A stretch of 64,000 nucleotides of DNA, from contig NW_017803932.1 of assembly GCF_001625305.1 (NCBI RefSeq), positions 958,624-1,022,623 on the forward strand. Direction: 5' to 3'. Position 1 is the stretch's first letter, and each line of letters starts with the position of its first letter. The notes beneath the pieces were generated by a model. The model saw nothing but the letters and a program-made list of their open reading frames with translations. It was not told the origin of the DNA and made no database searches. Made by a program: the position numbers and the translations under genes. Of this stretch, positions 39,656 through 52,329 are shown piece by piece. The stretch is from Branchiostoma belcheri (taxonomy: Eukaryota > Chordata > Leptocardii > Amphioxiformes > Branchiostomatidae).

Positions 39656-40329
39656 TAACTTAGTTGTACATTTTGTAGTAACATAACATGAAACACAACA
39701 AGCCCATAGTGTTTAACAACTTTTCAAGATAAAAAAAACACACCAAGCTATTATTGCATAACTTTTATTAGAAAAATACATATAGTAGTCACAAGTCTAC
39801 AACCTTAAGTTTCATCCAATAAAAGGTTTATAACAGGCTGCAAGTCAGAGTAAATTGTACCAACAGCAGTCGTATTTGCTAAGATGGATTCACGGTAACT
39901 GCAGCTATATGGAAAAACTTTTCTAATTATACAGCTTGTGTATCAGTCAGAGACTGGTAAATCATATTACAGCAAAATCAGTAAACTTTAAACCTGATCA
40001 ACTCAAAACTATTTGCTTTCAACAGTGGTTCTGAATGACTAGGTCATCATTTGGGCTAAATAAAATAGACACAAAATAATACATTATCAAACAGTCCACA
40101 ATGTAAGACATCTTTATGTCAGGAATGCTAATGACAAAAGAGAAGAAAAAGAGTGTAACACTTATAACTGCAATAGAATAGTCTCAAAATTATTTCAGTC
40201 TATTGAAGAGGGCACTTGAAATGTGAATTCTACAACAGGTTCTAGTACTTACACACTAATAAAAAGGCTTCCTATGAATATAGACTTTGATTGAACTTTA
40301 CTAAACTTGCTTTCCATTACCTAAACGTG

Positions 40330-43300
40330 TTATGTCGTACAGTTTGTTGACAAGAGGTCAAAGCTGACCTCTGCAATGTTGAATGGTTCGTGGAGGGAGT
40401 CGGGAGAAAGAAGGGAGGCAAGTCCACCCTTCTGTTGGTTCTTCTTTAAGAACTTGGAGATTTCCTTCCACCTTGCCTGGGGGGAAAAGTTCATTCTTAA
40501 TTACTAAGCTATATTGAGTTAAATCATTTTAATCAAATTGAAATATCATAACAGACATAAAACAAACGCTGTTGGTCTGGCTGATTGTGTGTTAGGATGC
40601 TACTACAATTTGTACTTTTTTGTATTCATCTGCTTAAAACATTATATTTATATATATATATACATACATGTATATATATATATATATGAGTCCAATTCTG
40701 CATAACACAGACACTTGTTCTCTGAGATATTAAGGAATCCTTCTGTTTTGGTGGGAGGGTTGCTACAGGCCTGGTTAGAATAGGACAGTCAAACACCAAC
40801 TGCAAGGCCATCTACAAACTTGACTAAACCGTAGCAACAATTTTCAGACTTTGTGAACTCACATCCATGACTGACATGTCCCACCACTTGTACTCAGGGA
40901 GTGAGGAGGAAAACAGCAGGGCATAGGCCGTCTCCACAAACACCTGGGTAAACAGGCCCTTCATCTGCTCACTGTCACGCTGGGGACGACACAGGGATGG
41001 GCGGAAGTTAGCAATCAAAGAATGTATAGGATGAACATCAGCTCAGCTTCCCCTGTAAACTTTGTATGTTACTTTAGCATTTCAATTTGCTTGTTATATC
41101 ATAGTTCTTCTCTCATGCTAATATCACTGACTTAACTCACTTTAGTGGTATTTCTTGTCAAAAAAATTAGACCAATATGTAGAATATTAAGAATCTTAAT
41201 CTCCATTTTCAGTTGAAAACAAATGCCTTCCAATTCAAATTTTACCAATTGTGTGGCAGATAGAAATGTGTAATGCTGGACAACTTCCCACCTTGTTTGC
41301 TTTTTTCAGGGTTTTCATTTTCTCACCCCAGGCACTCTGAAAAGAAAACATTTACACAGATGCAAACTTTAGCAATGTTAAACAAAATTGTTATATATTG
41401 TGTACAACACTCTATTCATGTTCACTCATGATGTTCTGCATGAAGAAAAACAGAGACTGTGCAATATCATACTAATCTGTTGCTTTTTTTTAATCAACAA
41501 AACCTAGCTTATAATCACTACTGCACAGACCAGGTTCATGTAACTCGCTATTTCTTTGCTCGTATTGGAATAACTCTGTGGCCACAATTGGCATCAAGAT
41601 ACAGCACTACAATAGTACTGTTCCATATTATGTGTACAGATCAATATATCATAAATTTGGCTCACTCTGATGGCATCCATGATGTCTGTCTGCATGATGG
41701 CTTTGGGAAACTGGGCCAGCACAGGGCTGTGAATGAGATCTGTGCAGACAAGAGACATGTTAACACTTCATCAGAGTCCTACCAAGTCACAAACATAGAT
41801 ATACAACACTTGACAGCATCTCATCTAAAATTGCTTTGATATTAGTACAGAATCTCTCTCTAAATATGAACCATTAACTTTTAAGCTGAATTTCAAAGTT
41901 TGTGCATGCAGTATTATATTTTCTTCCAACAGTATTCAGGCATGTTGATCAGATTTACACACCATTTTAACAGAATTATACAGCACAGAGAATGAAACAT
42001 ATTATTGATAGGTTTCTTTAAAGGCAAGGACTGGTAGCAAATGGCACTTGCTTCATCTGCTACAGTTCTGCAGAGTTTTGCACAATTTCAGGTCATATTT
42101 GTCATTCCAAAATATATTTACATACGTACCTGCAGTGTACATGTTCAGCCTGTCCTTTAGCAGAGTGTCAGCTAGGATCTGTCGATAGTACGCTGTGAAC
42201 TCTGCATAGTGCACACTACTTACTAGTGTGTCCGGCAACATGCTGGCATGGAAAAAAAATATAAGATCAACATAAAGGAGAAACCACATGTCATTCTCAA
42301 AAAAATCTTGTTATCATTCCTGCAGTACTGTATGGTCAGATCTCTGCAACTCAACTGCTTGCAATCTAATGTAATTAGTTTGTGTTCTGCAATATACATG
42401 TACAAAAAGTAATAACCTGGTAGCAACTCTATAATAAGGTCCATATGTCTTAAAAAGATAACTACATGTATTATAAACTATAACGACATTAAAAAAAGAC
42501 CTAGGACAGATTTACTCACTCTAAGATGTCTTTTCTCTCTTTGTTGGGAGTTCCAACCTTCACCATGAGATGAGGCTGTTTATTGGCTGTCAGCAGTGAC
42601 TTAAAGCGACTACCACTTGCTGTTATGCATTGGGAAGGGGGAGGGGATAATAAAGTAATGCAGGTCAACTACATGTATGTGTACCTAGAAGCCAGGACAT
42701 GGAATGAGTTTTACCCTTGTAAATCAAATTTTGAATTTGCTACTGTTGTATAATCATTTGTATGCTAAGCCTACAAAGTAAAATGTAATTATTATATTAA
42801 TCTTTTTCATTTCAAGAAATCCTTAGGAAGCAAACTACTGAGTGTCTAAATTGTTACAAGAACATCACAGAATTTCTGTGTTCTTAACACCACAGATAAG
42901 TGAGAACATTGATCACTATGATTTATCAAATTTAATGTGATGTTAACACATACAGTGTATGTACTATTTTGTTGTTTTTTGTTTGGTGACAAATAAATAC
43001 ATGTAACTATATTTTGATGTGGCACTAGTTTAGTTCCTTTGTTCACTTCAACTCACAAAATTCAAAAGTTCTAAATTGAAAACAAAAATGCATATATCAC
43101 TGGACTGTTTTAGCCTTTGCAAACAGTCTAAAAAGTGAGCTGCTCCAACATTGCAAAATGTAAAGCTTTCCCCATGAACAAAGTGCTGCACCACAACCAC
43201 ACTTTGGTGCCTCACACCTATGGTACCTGCCTGAAAGGTTTTTGTGTTTTGTTTTGGATGTGGGGTACTTGGCTGTTAAAAGGAGAATAATATGATATTT

Positions 43301-46300
43301 AGTCAGTGTTCAACTTCAAGTTAGCATCCATCTTTTCATCATTTCCACTTTCCCAATCCCTGCTCCCCATTCACCAATACCCACTTCCCCAGTGTAAAGA
43401 TATGGAACGAAATGTCACTAATCTTAGCACAGCATTGCATAATTCAGACACATTACATTAGACACATTGTATATCAAAAGAGCTGTGCATATACAATGTC
43501 ACGTTCTTAATATAAGTCAAACACTGCATATGTCTGTGTTAAATAGTTGATTTGATTTAGTATATAAGTACTCTAGTAATAGTATATATGAAAGGAAAAA
43601 AAATTGATAGAAAGTGGGAGACTGTGAAAGTGCACGCAACAAGTGGTGGTCAGGCCAAAATGCAAAGCTGACAGCCAACAGACATATACATACAGAGTAA
43701 GGTGGTCATGCATGGTTAGAACTTATACAAGACGAACCTGTAGGAATAAACTAAGGAACAGATATGTTAGCTCACTTAGCTGAGAAGTTAACCCAAAAGA
43801 ACAGTTTATTTGCTTGTGTTAGTTTAAAGGAGGAAAGCAAAATGAAAAGTCAATGTACAAATTTCTATATGTGTTTGTGTGCTGCTGTTTTTTTAATGAC
43901 TGACTTACTTGTGACACTGCATCATCAAACAGTATACAGTGCACTGCTATGCCTTTGAATGAATGAGCTAAACATTCACAGCTAACTGAATAGGTCCCCA
44001 AGTTACATCTGTACTGTTTCATTTGATCACACATTGTCGTGTGAACAGAGAACCAGACTCAAATTTCAATACAAAGACATACACCTGAAACCAGCGATTT
44101 AGATTACAAAGTCTATTTGAATGTCTAAAACTGGCACATGATTAGACAAGCTCACCTGTTCTGGATACTGCAGGGTCTACCTCCACTCCCTTCTCATAGG
44201 GAGTACCACCGTTTAGTGTACAGTCATAGGACCTGCACAGATAATTGACAGTATGAATTGGTAGAATTCAAACCTACATTTACTGTTCTCAATGTTGTGA
44301 CTTTATATATATGTTTGAACTACGACAATGTATCCTTCTTACAGCCTATCTTTTTTGAAGTAGTGTTTCTTGTGCTAATCGGTAAAGAGCCTAATGCCAA
44401 CAGCTTTTAAGCATGTAAAAAGTACATGTACGCAATTCAGCCTATGGCTGCAATGTACTTTTCATACCTGATCAATTAAAATGATCCAATAAACCATTCA
44501 TTCATTCAGAAAAGTACACTGTGAACCTGTCAAAATGTTTTGCTTCACCTCAAAATGTCTTAAGCCAATGGAATAATTTAAAAAAATCATGTACAGTTCA
44601 GGTGTGAGATGTTGAACTGTTACTTACTTGTTTGCAATAGGGCTGCCATTGTCATCAAACAGTTTGAGATGGGCCCAGCCACAGCTCAGTTCACCTTGCT
44701 CTCCAGTTTTCTTTTAAAAAATTGAAAACAAATGATGAAGACAAAATTACATATAAAAGGATTCTGCATGGATTCTGCATATTCTTTTGCGGGTTTGTCT
44801 GGAATCAACATACTGCCCCTACCCCTTAGACATGGGAAAACTTACCGTTCTGACATAGGTGACACCCAATTCAAAGAGTAGACCTGTAAAAACGAATGAT
44901 AACCTATCAATGAATCATCAACACAAAGAGCAGTACATGTATATGAAGATAAATAAGACCTATGACACAAAGAAAATACCCATTTACTGAATGTGTTGTA
45001 CATGATATTTTCAATAAAGATGTGAAATGTCTGTATTTGTTCTAACCTATGTTCTGCTCCATGTTGTTTGATCTGACAAAACATTCTCCATCCAGAATAC
45101 TTGGCAGCATTCCCTGTACCTGAACAGACAGTGACAGTTGTAAGACTATTTCATAACATTTCTTCATAAAGCCTTTATAAAGGGTGAAACCTTATCTTTG
45201 GTATACACACATAATCTACTGTAGTAAAAGTTCACACATTTTATAAAAGAATCAAATTTAAACAGCAAGATACTGATACAAGTACTGATACTTAATTATT
45301 AAGTTGCACTATTAGACAACAATCATCAATCTGTATATTTTTTGGCATTGAAAATGGTAATTGCACATCATAATTAATGTTCTTACGTGGCAAAGTAACA
45401 ATTGTTGCAAATATTTTGGAACTCTAATTTTGTGTTTTTGAGTTTTTGTACTTGCCCTTGGGTTGAAGGTCCAGGTCTTTGGTTCCTTCTCAAGCCACTT
45501 GGCCTGGACTGTGTGAATGTTACTTAGAACCTGTTCACAAAACAGACATTTCATGAGGAGTCAATAGAGTGAACACAAAAATATATAATGATAATGATTT
45601 TTATTGCATTCCATGCCAAGAAGGGCTAAATGATATGTAACAAAAGAGAAAATTTTTAGCAAGCCATATATGTACGTTAGATTAAATCTACATTAGATAC
45701 ATGTAGGACATAAAAGCCTTTGAACTTATTTTTGATACATGCACTATCATTTGACAAACGACTTCTTCAGTGTACCAAATTCTTAAGTGGGTGAAACTTA
45801 TTTAAGAAGACAAGTGAAGACAATAGGGCCTGAACTGTGTGACTGTACAGTGTACTTCTGACAAATGAAAGAACTAACATGGAACACTGAGGCTTTGTGA
45901 AAACATAACTATTAGATTATCATAAAAATTCTAGAATTGTGTCTGACTTTGACAGATTCTGAAGATAAACATTGTGCTGTGACTATGTATTCTGACAGCA
46001 AGCCATACCTTGACACCATCAAAGAGAGCTACTCTGACATGCCGGCTCTTTACATCTAAGGCTGTAGTAATACACAAAGCAGTGGTTAGACTGTTCAAAA
46101 TGCATGCTGCAGTGTCTATGCTTCAAGTTTTAGTATCTATTGACATTCAGTAAACAAGAAACACAAACACGGTTTAATTGTGCATTAAGAGGCAAGAGAT
46201 TGGGCTAGAATGGTTACCATACCTGACCCAGTGTCTGGTACCGCCTTGCAGTTCCACAGAGTGAATGTTCTCTGGATACGGACAGTCTTGGACCGGATCT

Positions 46301-49300
46301 GAAGAAATGCAAGACAGTGCAGTTATTGTTGCCCTGAGGAAGGTGACAGTCACCAAAATGTGGAAGGTAAACACCCACAGGTTGTTGAATGAAGAATCTT
46401 CTTACCCAGGCTCTTGCCAACTTGATGGAATTATTCTCGGAGGCCTGACATACAACACCCTGCTGGTAACGGTTGCAATTCTTTTGTTGAATTGGTTTTC
46501 TGGACAGCCACATCCAAAGAGTACATTTCTACATTCTTAAAAATCAAAAAGAATACAGCAGTTTGTGTCAGCCTGCCTTTGAAGGAAACCAATTGGAAGT
46601 TAGATCTGTACTACTGAGGTATAGAGCTGGCAGGTAGCCAGTAGTCTCTCTAAATAGCCTGAAACACAGCCACAACTGAAGCAAATTGCAGCCTACCTTA
46701 CAGTCTGTTGGGTTCCAGTGCAGGTCCCTAAATGACAGGTGAGATTCACTCAGTTTGGGGTAGATGTAGTGTCCTGTGGTGTAGGTCTCTGCAGAAACAG
46801 TAGATACATGTATCCTAACACTGCTATCACAATGCTTTATAGCTTGTGCTGACCCACATTAGTTCTTTTCATTAAAGGAAATGTACCACAGTAGTTTCTG
46901 AATATGATATTACAGCCCTTTGAATGAGTCTGATAAGATTTTGCTCATTAGCTAATGCATATTACTACAACATGTATAAGTAATAACAGATCAAGTTCAA
47001 ATGTCCTTTGGGGTAATTTGCATGCAGGTACAGTCAAAAATGATAAATACATGTATAACAACAACAATATGATTCTGTATGGATAACACAGAATACCATC
47101 TGTATCTGTATCTGTATAGCCGGTATAACTGCCTTTCGGCGTAACACACCAGCTGACCATATACACATTTACTGTCTACATGCATACAGATTGCTTACAT
47201 GTAAGATGTAATGAATAGGCTGAAAACATATTCATTTCAATGTATACATATTGGCTGTGCATTCATTTCAGCACATACACTTATGTACGTTAAAACTCAC
47301 CATCCTCCTCTAACAGCTTATGGAGTGTGGAGTGCCTGAAGCCTGATGGGATACCTCCCATGGCAGACAACACATCTGTGACTGATGTCTGGGGAAATGA
47401 AATAAAACATTGGCACATAACTCACAAAAATCTGGACATTACATATTATCTAAATCAAACTATGACTATGAGTCAATGAAACATGTGCTGAGCCAACAAC
47501 TTAGAAGAAAGCAGTCAGAGACTTGGCACAACTCCCTAACCATTATACTTCTCTGAGATCAATCTAGTCCCACAGATAAAAATGGCAAAACGTAATACAT
47601 AACGCCCTAAGGATGAAGAACTAGTAACAATACAAAATACATGTATACAGAGTCTGATTCTAAAGGTGTCATGATGTACTCAACTACAAATGTATGTAAA
47701 CAATTACAGATGACTGCATTGAGTTTAATCTATCCTTCCTAGTTGGCAAACCTAAGATTATTGTAAACTCCCACAGCATGGATATCTCACCTCAGTAAAG
47801 GCTTTACTGACTTTCCTCCAGAGTGATTTCCCGCTGCTACAATTTGAAAATATAGAATATTTAGATACAACATGCAAGTACTTGCAATTTTCAATTCACA
47901 GCTCAATTAGCATAGTAGAGCGCAATCTATACTATACATGGCCTAGTATTTAGGAAGGTTGTTGTCATATAGTATATCAGCTACAATTTCCATAGGGATT
48001 CGGAATTACTATTAGACAGATTATTACACAGAGTTAATAATCATAAATCTATAGGCAGGACATTGGAAACGAGACATGGACTTACGCTTTTGAGGCATCT
48101 AGATCTTCTTTTTCCTTCCTCTGCAATAATTATTAAAAGCATGGCAGTCAAAATCATGTAAAATTTATGATGTAAAGACGAGATTCAATTATTGATATGG
48201 CATTTCAAACAAGCCTGAAAAAATGACGACAAAATGCTAACAGTCAAGTAAGAATTAACTTGAATATATTGACGTACAAAATGCTAACACTCAAGTAAAA
48301 ATTGACTGGAACTCAAATAAGTGTTACCTTCTGGGGAGTGTACTTCATGATATTTGTCATACACCTGTAAGATATACACAATTATGTTTCAAAACTGTTC
48401 AAACTACAAAAGAAACTGCTATACAGAAGAAAAGCACAAAGTTCATTGAAAACTATCATTACATTCAATCTGTATACTAGTATCTGATTTGTATTGTGTC
48501 TATTGATAAGCACTTTTAAGAATGCAAACACAGTGTTAAGAACATACAAGAATAGGCATGTAACAGAAAACTGCAACATTAGTACAACTGAAAGAAGAAA
48601 CAAGCCAGTGACAGTTCACAATTTTAAAGAATGAAGACTTTCGCAACATGTTGAATTAATATTAATTTAAGCAAGGTGGGTACAGTGAACAGTGAGTAAC
48701 AATTTGGTTCTTCTATATACACTGTACAGTAGTCACCTGTAGGAATGTACTTGGTACTATTCCTCTTTGACCATTTTTGTCCTCAGCTAACCACCAGCCA
48801 TCTTCCCTATAGCAAAAAGTAAGAACAAAAATGTACTTGTTGAACAAAACTAAAGCAAAACTATTTTAGGAAGCGAAAGAAATGATCATATCTAAGGACT
48901 ATAAGATCGTAAGTAAAATGAGTAGGTTGCCTGAATACCGTACAGTACAGAATCCAATGCTATCTTCAAGTTCAACAAGACCACATCCCCCATGCCATGC
49001 ATACCATCTGAAGTCTAGTGACACATATACATCGTGGAAATCATAAGCATCATAGCAATTTACCGATTCTCCACTATACTGAGGATGTCTCCTTTCTTGA
49101 AGTTGAGGTCACCTTCTTGTTCCCCCTTGAAGTCAGACAGGGCCTCCCATTGTTGCAACTATGGGTGGGCAAAACAAGACAAAATGTCAGATGCTAGTGG
49201 CAACAGCAAAAGAATAAAATATCAGATGATTTGTTTATTAGTGGTAAGAAATGGCCAGCAACTGAAACTGAAAACTACATACAGTAAAATGCCCTCCTGT

Positions 49301-51881
49301 CTAGATTTTCACATGGCTTAACAATAACATGCCAGGTCAGCAAGTGCAGACTGTATTTGACTTAAAAGCTTTCGTCTCTATAACCACAGTACTGATAAAA
49401 TACAATGTCTATTTTCCTATTGGGAAATAAGCCACAATACATTAGCACTATCCAAGTCAACAACCTTGCCAAATTGTATATTGATTGCTATCATCAAAAT
49501 GGGAAACTCAGCCAAACACAGTAGATTTGCTACCACAACAATAAAGGTAACTGATTCTAGCAATAACTTACTGTGTGATCTTTTACTTCAGTTGTGTCCT
49601 GCTCTTCTTCTGAATCTTCTTCATCTTCGTCTGAATCATCTTCCTCACTGCAATGACAAGAAAATGGGCAAATCCGTCATTCATGTATTCACAAAGCTTA
49701 GAAAAGAGATAATAAGAACACAAAAGAGAGTAAGGTGTAATGATGTTACTGTAACTCTGGAAACTTTCACAGTGGTTCTATTTTTTTGCATTTTTCATTG
49801 GTGACCTCTCAGTTATGTAACTATTGTAGAAACGCGTGAAAATCTGAAACTACGCGTGAAAAGCTTCCCTTTCCCCTCCTACTGTGACATTAAACGATTA
49901 CTAAAACAAGTGGATTTACAGTACCTTTCTTCTTCAGAGTCCTCCTCTGACTCATCATCATCTGACTCTCCCTCATCCGTTTCCTCTTCTGAATCCTCCC
50001 CAGTCTCTGTGTCGTCTGTCTCTGTAGCTGACTGGGCTCCTCCCTTCTCCTGCACTTTCCTGTACTCAGGTAGAAAAGGCATACAATTACACATTCAAGT
50101 AACATAAAGGCGTGCTTATTTCTTAAAATGTGTCATGTTAGTGAGTATTACAACTGCAAGCAATGCAGTTTATAAGTTCTTATAACAGCTACCATATTTA
50201 GGTGCATTTATGCAAAACAGCACTATCAACAGCACTTTGCAAATTCAGTAAACACCATCCATACCTGAAGTAATCTTCTTCTACCTCATCAGGCTCCAGT
50301 TTGCTGATCAGTTTCTGTAGTTGATCCTACAGGAACAAGCATTAAGATATGGTTTCTTCAACTTACATGCTTCTGCAATGATCGGCAATCATTATCACTT
50401 ATTCCAAATGGTGGCCATCATTTACCTCAAGGTTTATTTTTTAAGTCTAGAGCTGGTACAAATGTACTGCTTTGTTTTCAGACTGACTGCATACTGTATT
50501 ATTTTGGCAAAAAAATCTAAGAAATACATTAAGACACGACTGTCCTTACCCGGAGTCCGTCTATCCGTTTCACTTCATCTTTCTTCTTTCTATCAAAGTC
50601 TGGTATTTTGATTGGCTCATCTCCCTGGAAAAGAAATCAAATTTCCTTTCTTTCATTGCAAAAACGTTATGAAAGAGGAAGGAGTTTCTGGGAAAATTCA
50701 ACACCATATTTGGCAACTCTGTGCTTAAAGAAGATTTTACAAATATAAACAGTTGATATAATTGTACCTTTCTTAGGGCTGACACCTTTTTATGCAAAGA
50801 GTTTGCAGTCTCCTTCAAACTGATGGACCTGAGGATGTAAAAGTATAATGGTGTACTAGTATGTAAGGATAATCATCATTGAATCAATATAATAAATATA
50901 GCAACAATGTAGAGTGTTGCTCATATATGTATCTATACCAGCAGTAAATTACATTTTTACCTTGCCAGTAACTAGACCTATGTATAGATAGTGTTCAGCA
51001 TCAAGGACAGATGTGTCTATCTATTTATAGATAGAGTTCAGCACCAAGGACAGATGTGTCTACCTATTTATAGATAGTGTTCAGCACCAAGGACAGATGT
51101 GTCTACCTATTTATAGATAGTGTTCAGCACCAAGGACAGATGTGTCTACCTACTAGTGTTCAGGACCTAGGACAGATGTGTCTACCTATGTGCTTACTAT
51201 TACATGTTGTGAAATAATAATGAGGAGAGGATGCCTACAGCATGCATTGGGTATATTTCAAAGATGACATAGTCAACTTACTCCCTGTACAGGTCAGATA
51301 ACTTGGTAGTTCTCTCTGGGATGGTGGTATCATCCAGGAGGGACTGAGCTTCCTGACTTATGTTATCTACCTGCAAAAAATAACCTTATGATTATCAAGG
51401 ACTATTTTCAAACAATGAAATGGCTATACTACTGTCAATGTGACTCAGGTAGACAAAATTATTAGAAATACAGTTTTTGCAAAGATGCAAAACTACAGTT
51501 AAGAATAAGATGAGACAACAGTTTTGATTTTATGCATGGTCTCTTTATGAATGAACTTCAACATGCATTTGCAAGGGATGACGGTCTGGTTTCACCAGGC
51601 TACAAAATTATGGCATTGAACATAAAATTTGTATGTATGCATGCTTGGCGCGTCCTATATTTCTTGGTGTAACTGTAAATCCTAGCTCTAAGGCTAGGAG
51701 CACCATGTTTCTCTCCTGAATTCAGTGTTTACCTTTTCTGAAGTTCACACTACAAAGACCCCCCCACCCACCTACCCACTTGTTGTCATGGTCAAGGCGC
51801 GATTTGTTCACTTACCTTTCTCTTCAGTTCATCCCCTTCTCGCTGGGCAGTCTGTAACGGTCCCTTGTCTTTAGAAGGCAT
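40330..51881 (-). CDS. NPHP1: Nephrocystin-1
   Basis: 27 minus-strand exons: 51881-51816, 51370-51282, 50828-50768, 50624-50550, 50326-50265, 50059-49925, 49647-49572, 49158-49064, 48806-48737, 48364-48328, 48120-48086, 47836-47791, 47388-47301, 46788-46697, 46298-46223, 46055-46009, 45530-45456, 45119-45047, 44883-44846, 44710-44628, 44232-44156, 42619-42520, 42242-42130, 41739-41666, 41336-41292, 40979-40863, 40476-40330. About 697 residues (human 732). NPHP1 is an adaptor of the ciliary transition zone that works with NPHP4 and RPGRIP1L. Visible: N-terminal coiled coil (about residues 1-115), Glu/Asp/Ser-rich stretch (about 118-188), SH3 domain (about 189-243; [27 protein letters not shown]) and the nephrocystin homology region ([27 protein letters not shown]). 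Exon 17 uses a GC donor. The phase of exons 10 and 11 does not match, so a tiny exon may be missing. Confidence 0.95.
40643..40687. repeat. TA-rich microsatellite in the last NPHP1 intron
   Basis: Two (TA)n runs separated by CATACATG. Simple repeat. Confidence 0.85.
50991..51192. repeat. 43-bp tandem repeat in NPHP1 intron 2
   Basis: About four and a half units of 43 bp, each beginning GTGTTCAGCACCAAGGACAG and ending in TATTTATAGATA. The last unit is shortened. The copies are almost identical, so the array is recent. There are no spacers, so it is not CRISPR-like. Confidence 0.88.
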
Positions 51882-52329
51882 TATGTGAGCAGAGGTTTGC
51901 TTCAGAAATGCCAATATTCCTTTGAAAATCTTTGTTGTTTTCAAGCTCGAACTAACAAACAACAATCAGCCGCCATTTCCGGAAACACAAGGAATGACGG
52001 GAAGTTTCCAAAGTTAGAACAGTTCATTATTCCCTAGGTGTGGTAATCCGGTAATATAATATGATTATTGAGAAATCCATATTTTTTCGTTCACCGATAC
52101 ATTATCTGTGGTTCTTTATATAGATTTTTATAAGATACGATATACTTAACTAGGATGTGATATAATCTTAGGTAAAATATTGACGGTCTTTCCCTTTTGA
52201 TAATGAGACATACCCATTCATAATGGAACCGTCCAGATTTAAACTGGCGGCCACGTTTGAATCGCGTCATTTGCTGAGTGTTGTCCTGTAGTTTTCGGAA
52301 GGAAGGTGTTGCAGAGTGTGTCACAAATT
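51882..52329. promoter_or_regulatory. Short divergent promoter between NPHP1 and the Scm3-like gene
   Basis: Only 448 bases separate the two start codons, which face away from each other. Both promoters and both 5' UTRs must lie here, or overlap the first exons. A bidirectional promoter is the simplest reading. No TATA box is evident at a convincing position. Confidence 0.6.

Noticed and set aside
49856-50107. Serine-rich plus-strand open frame ([13 protein letters not shown])
   Set aside because: It is the antisense of the acidic Glu/Asp/Ser exon of NPHP1.
50991-51192. CRISPR-like array
   Set aside because: The units are contiguous without unique spacers, and the genome is eukaryotic.
52306-52329. 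Upstream GTG extension of the Scm3-like protein
   Set aside because: It begins with GTG, whereas the ATG at 52330 gives the complete first exon.
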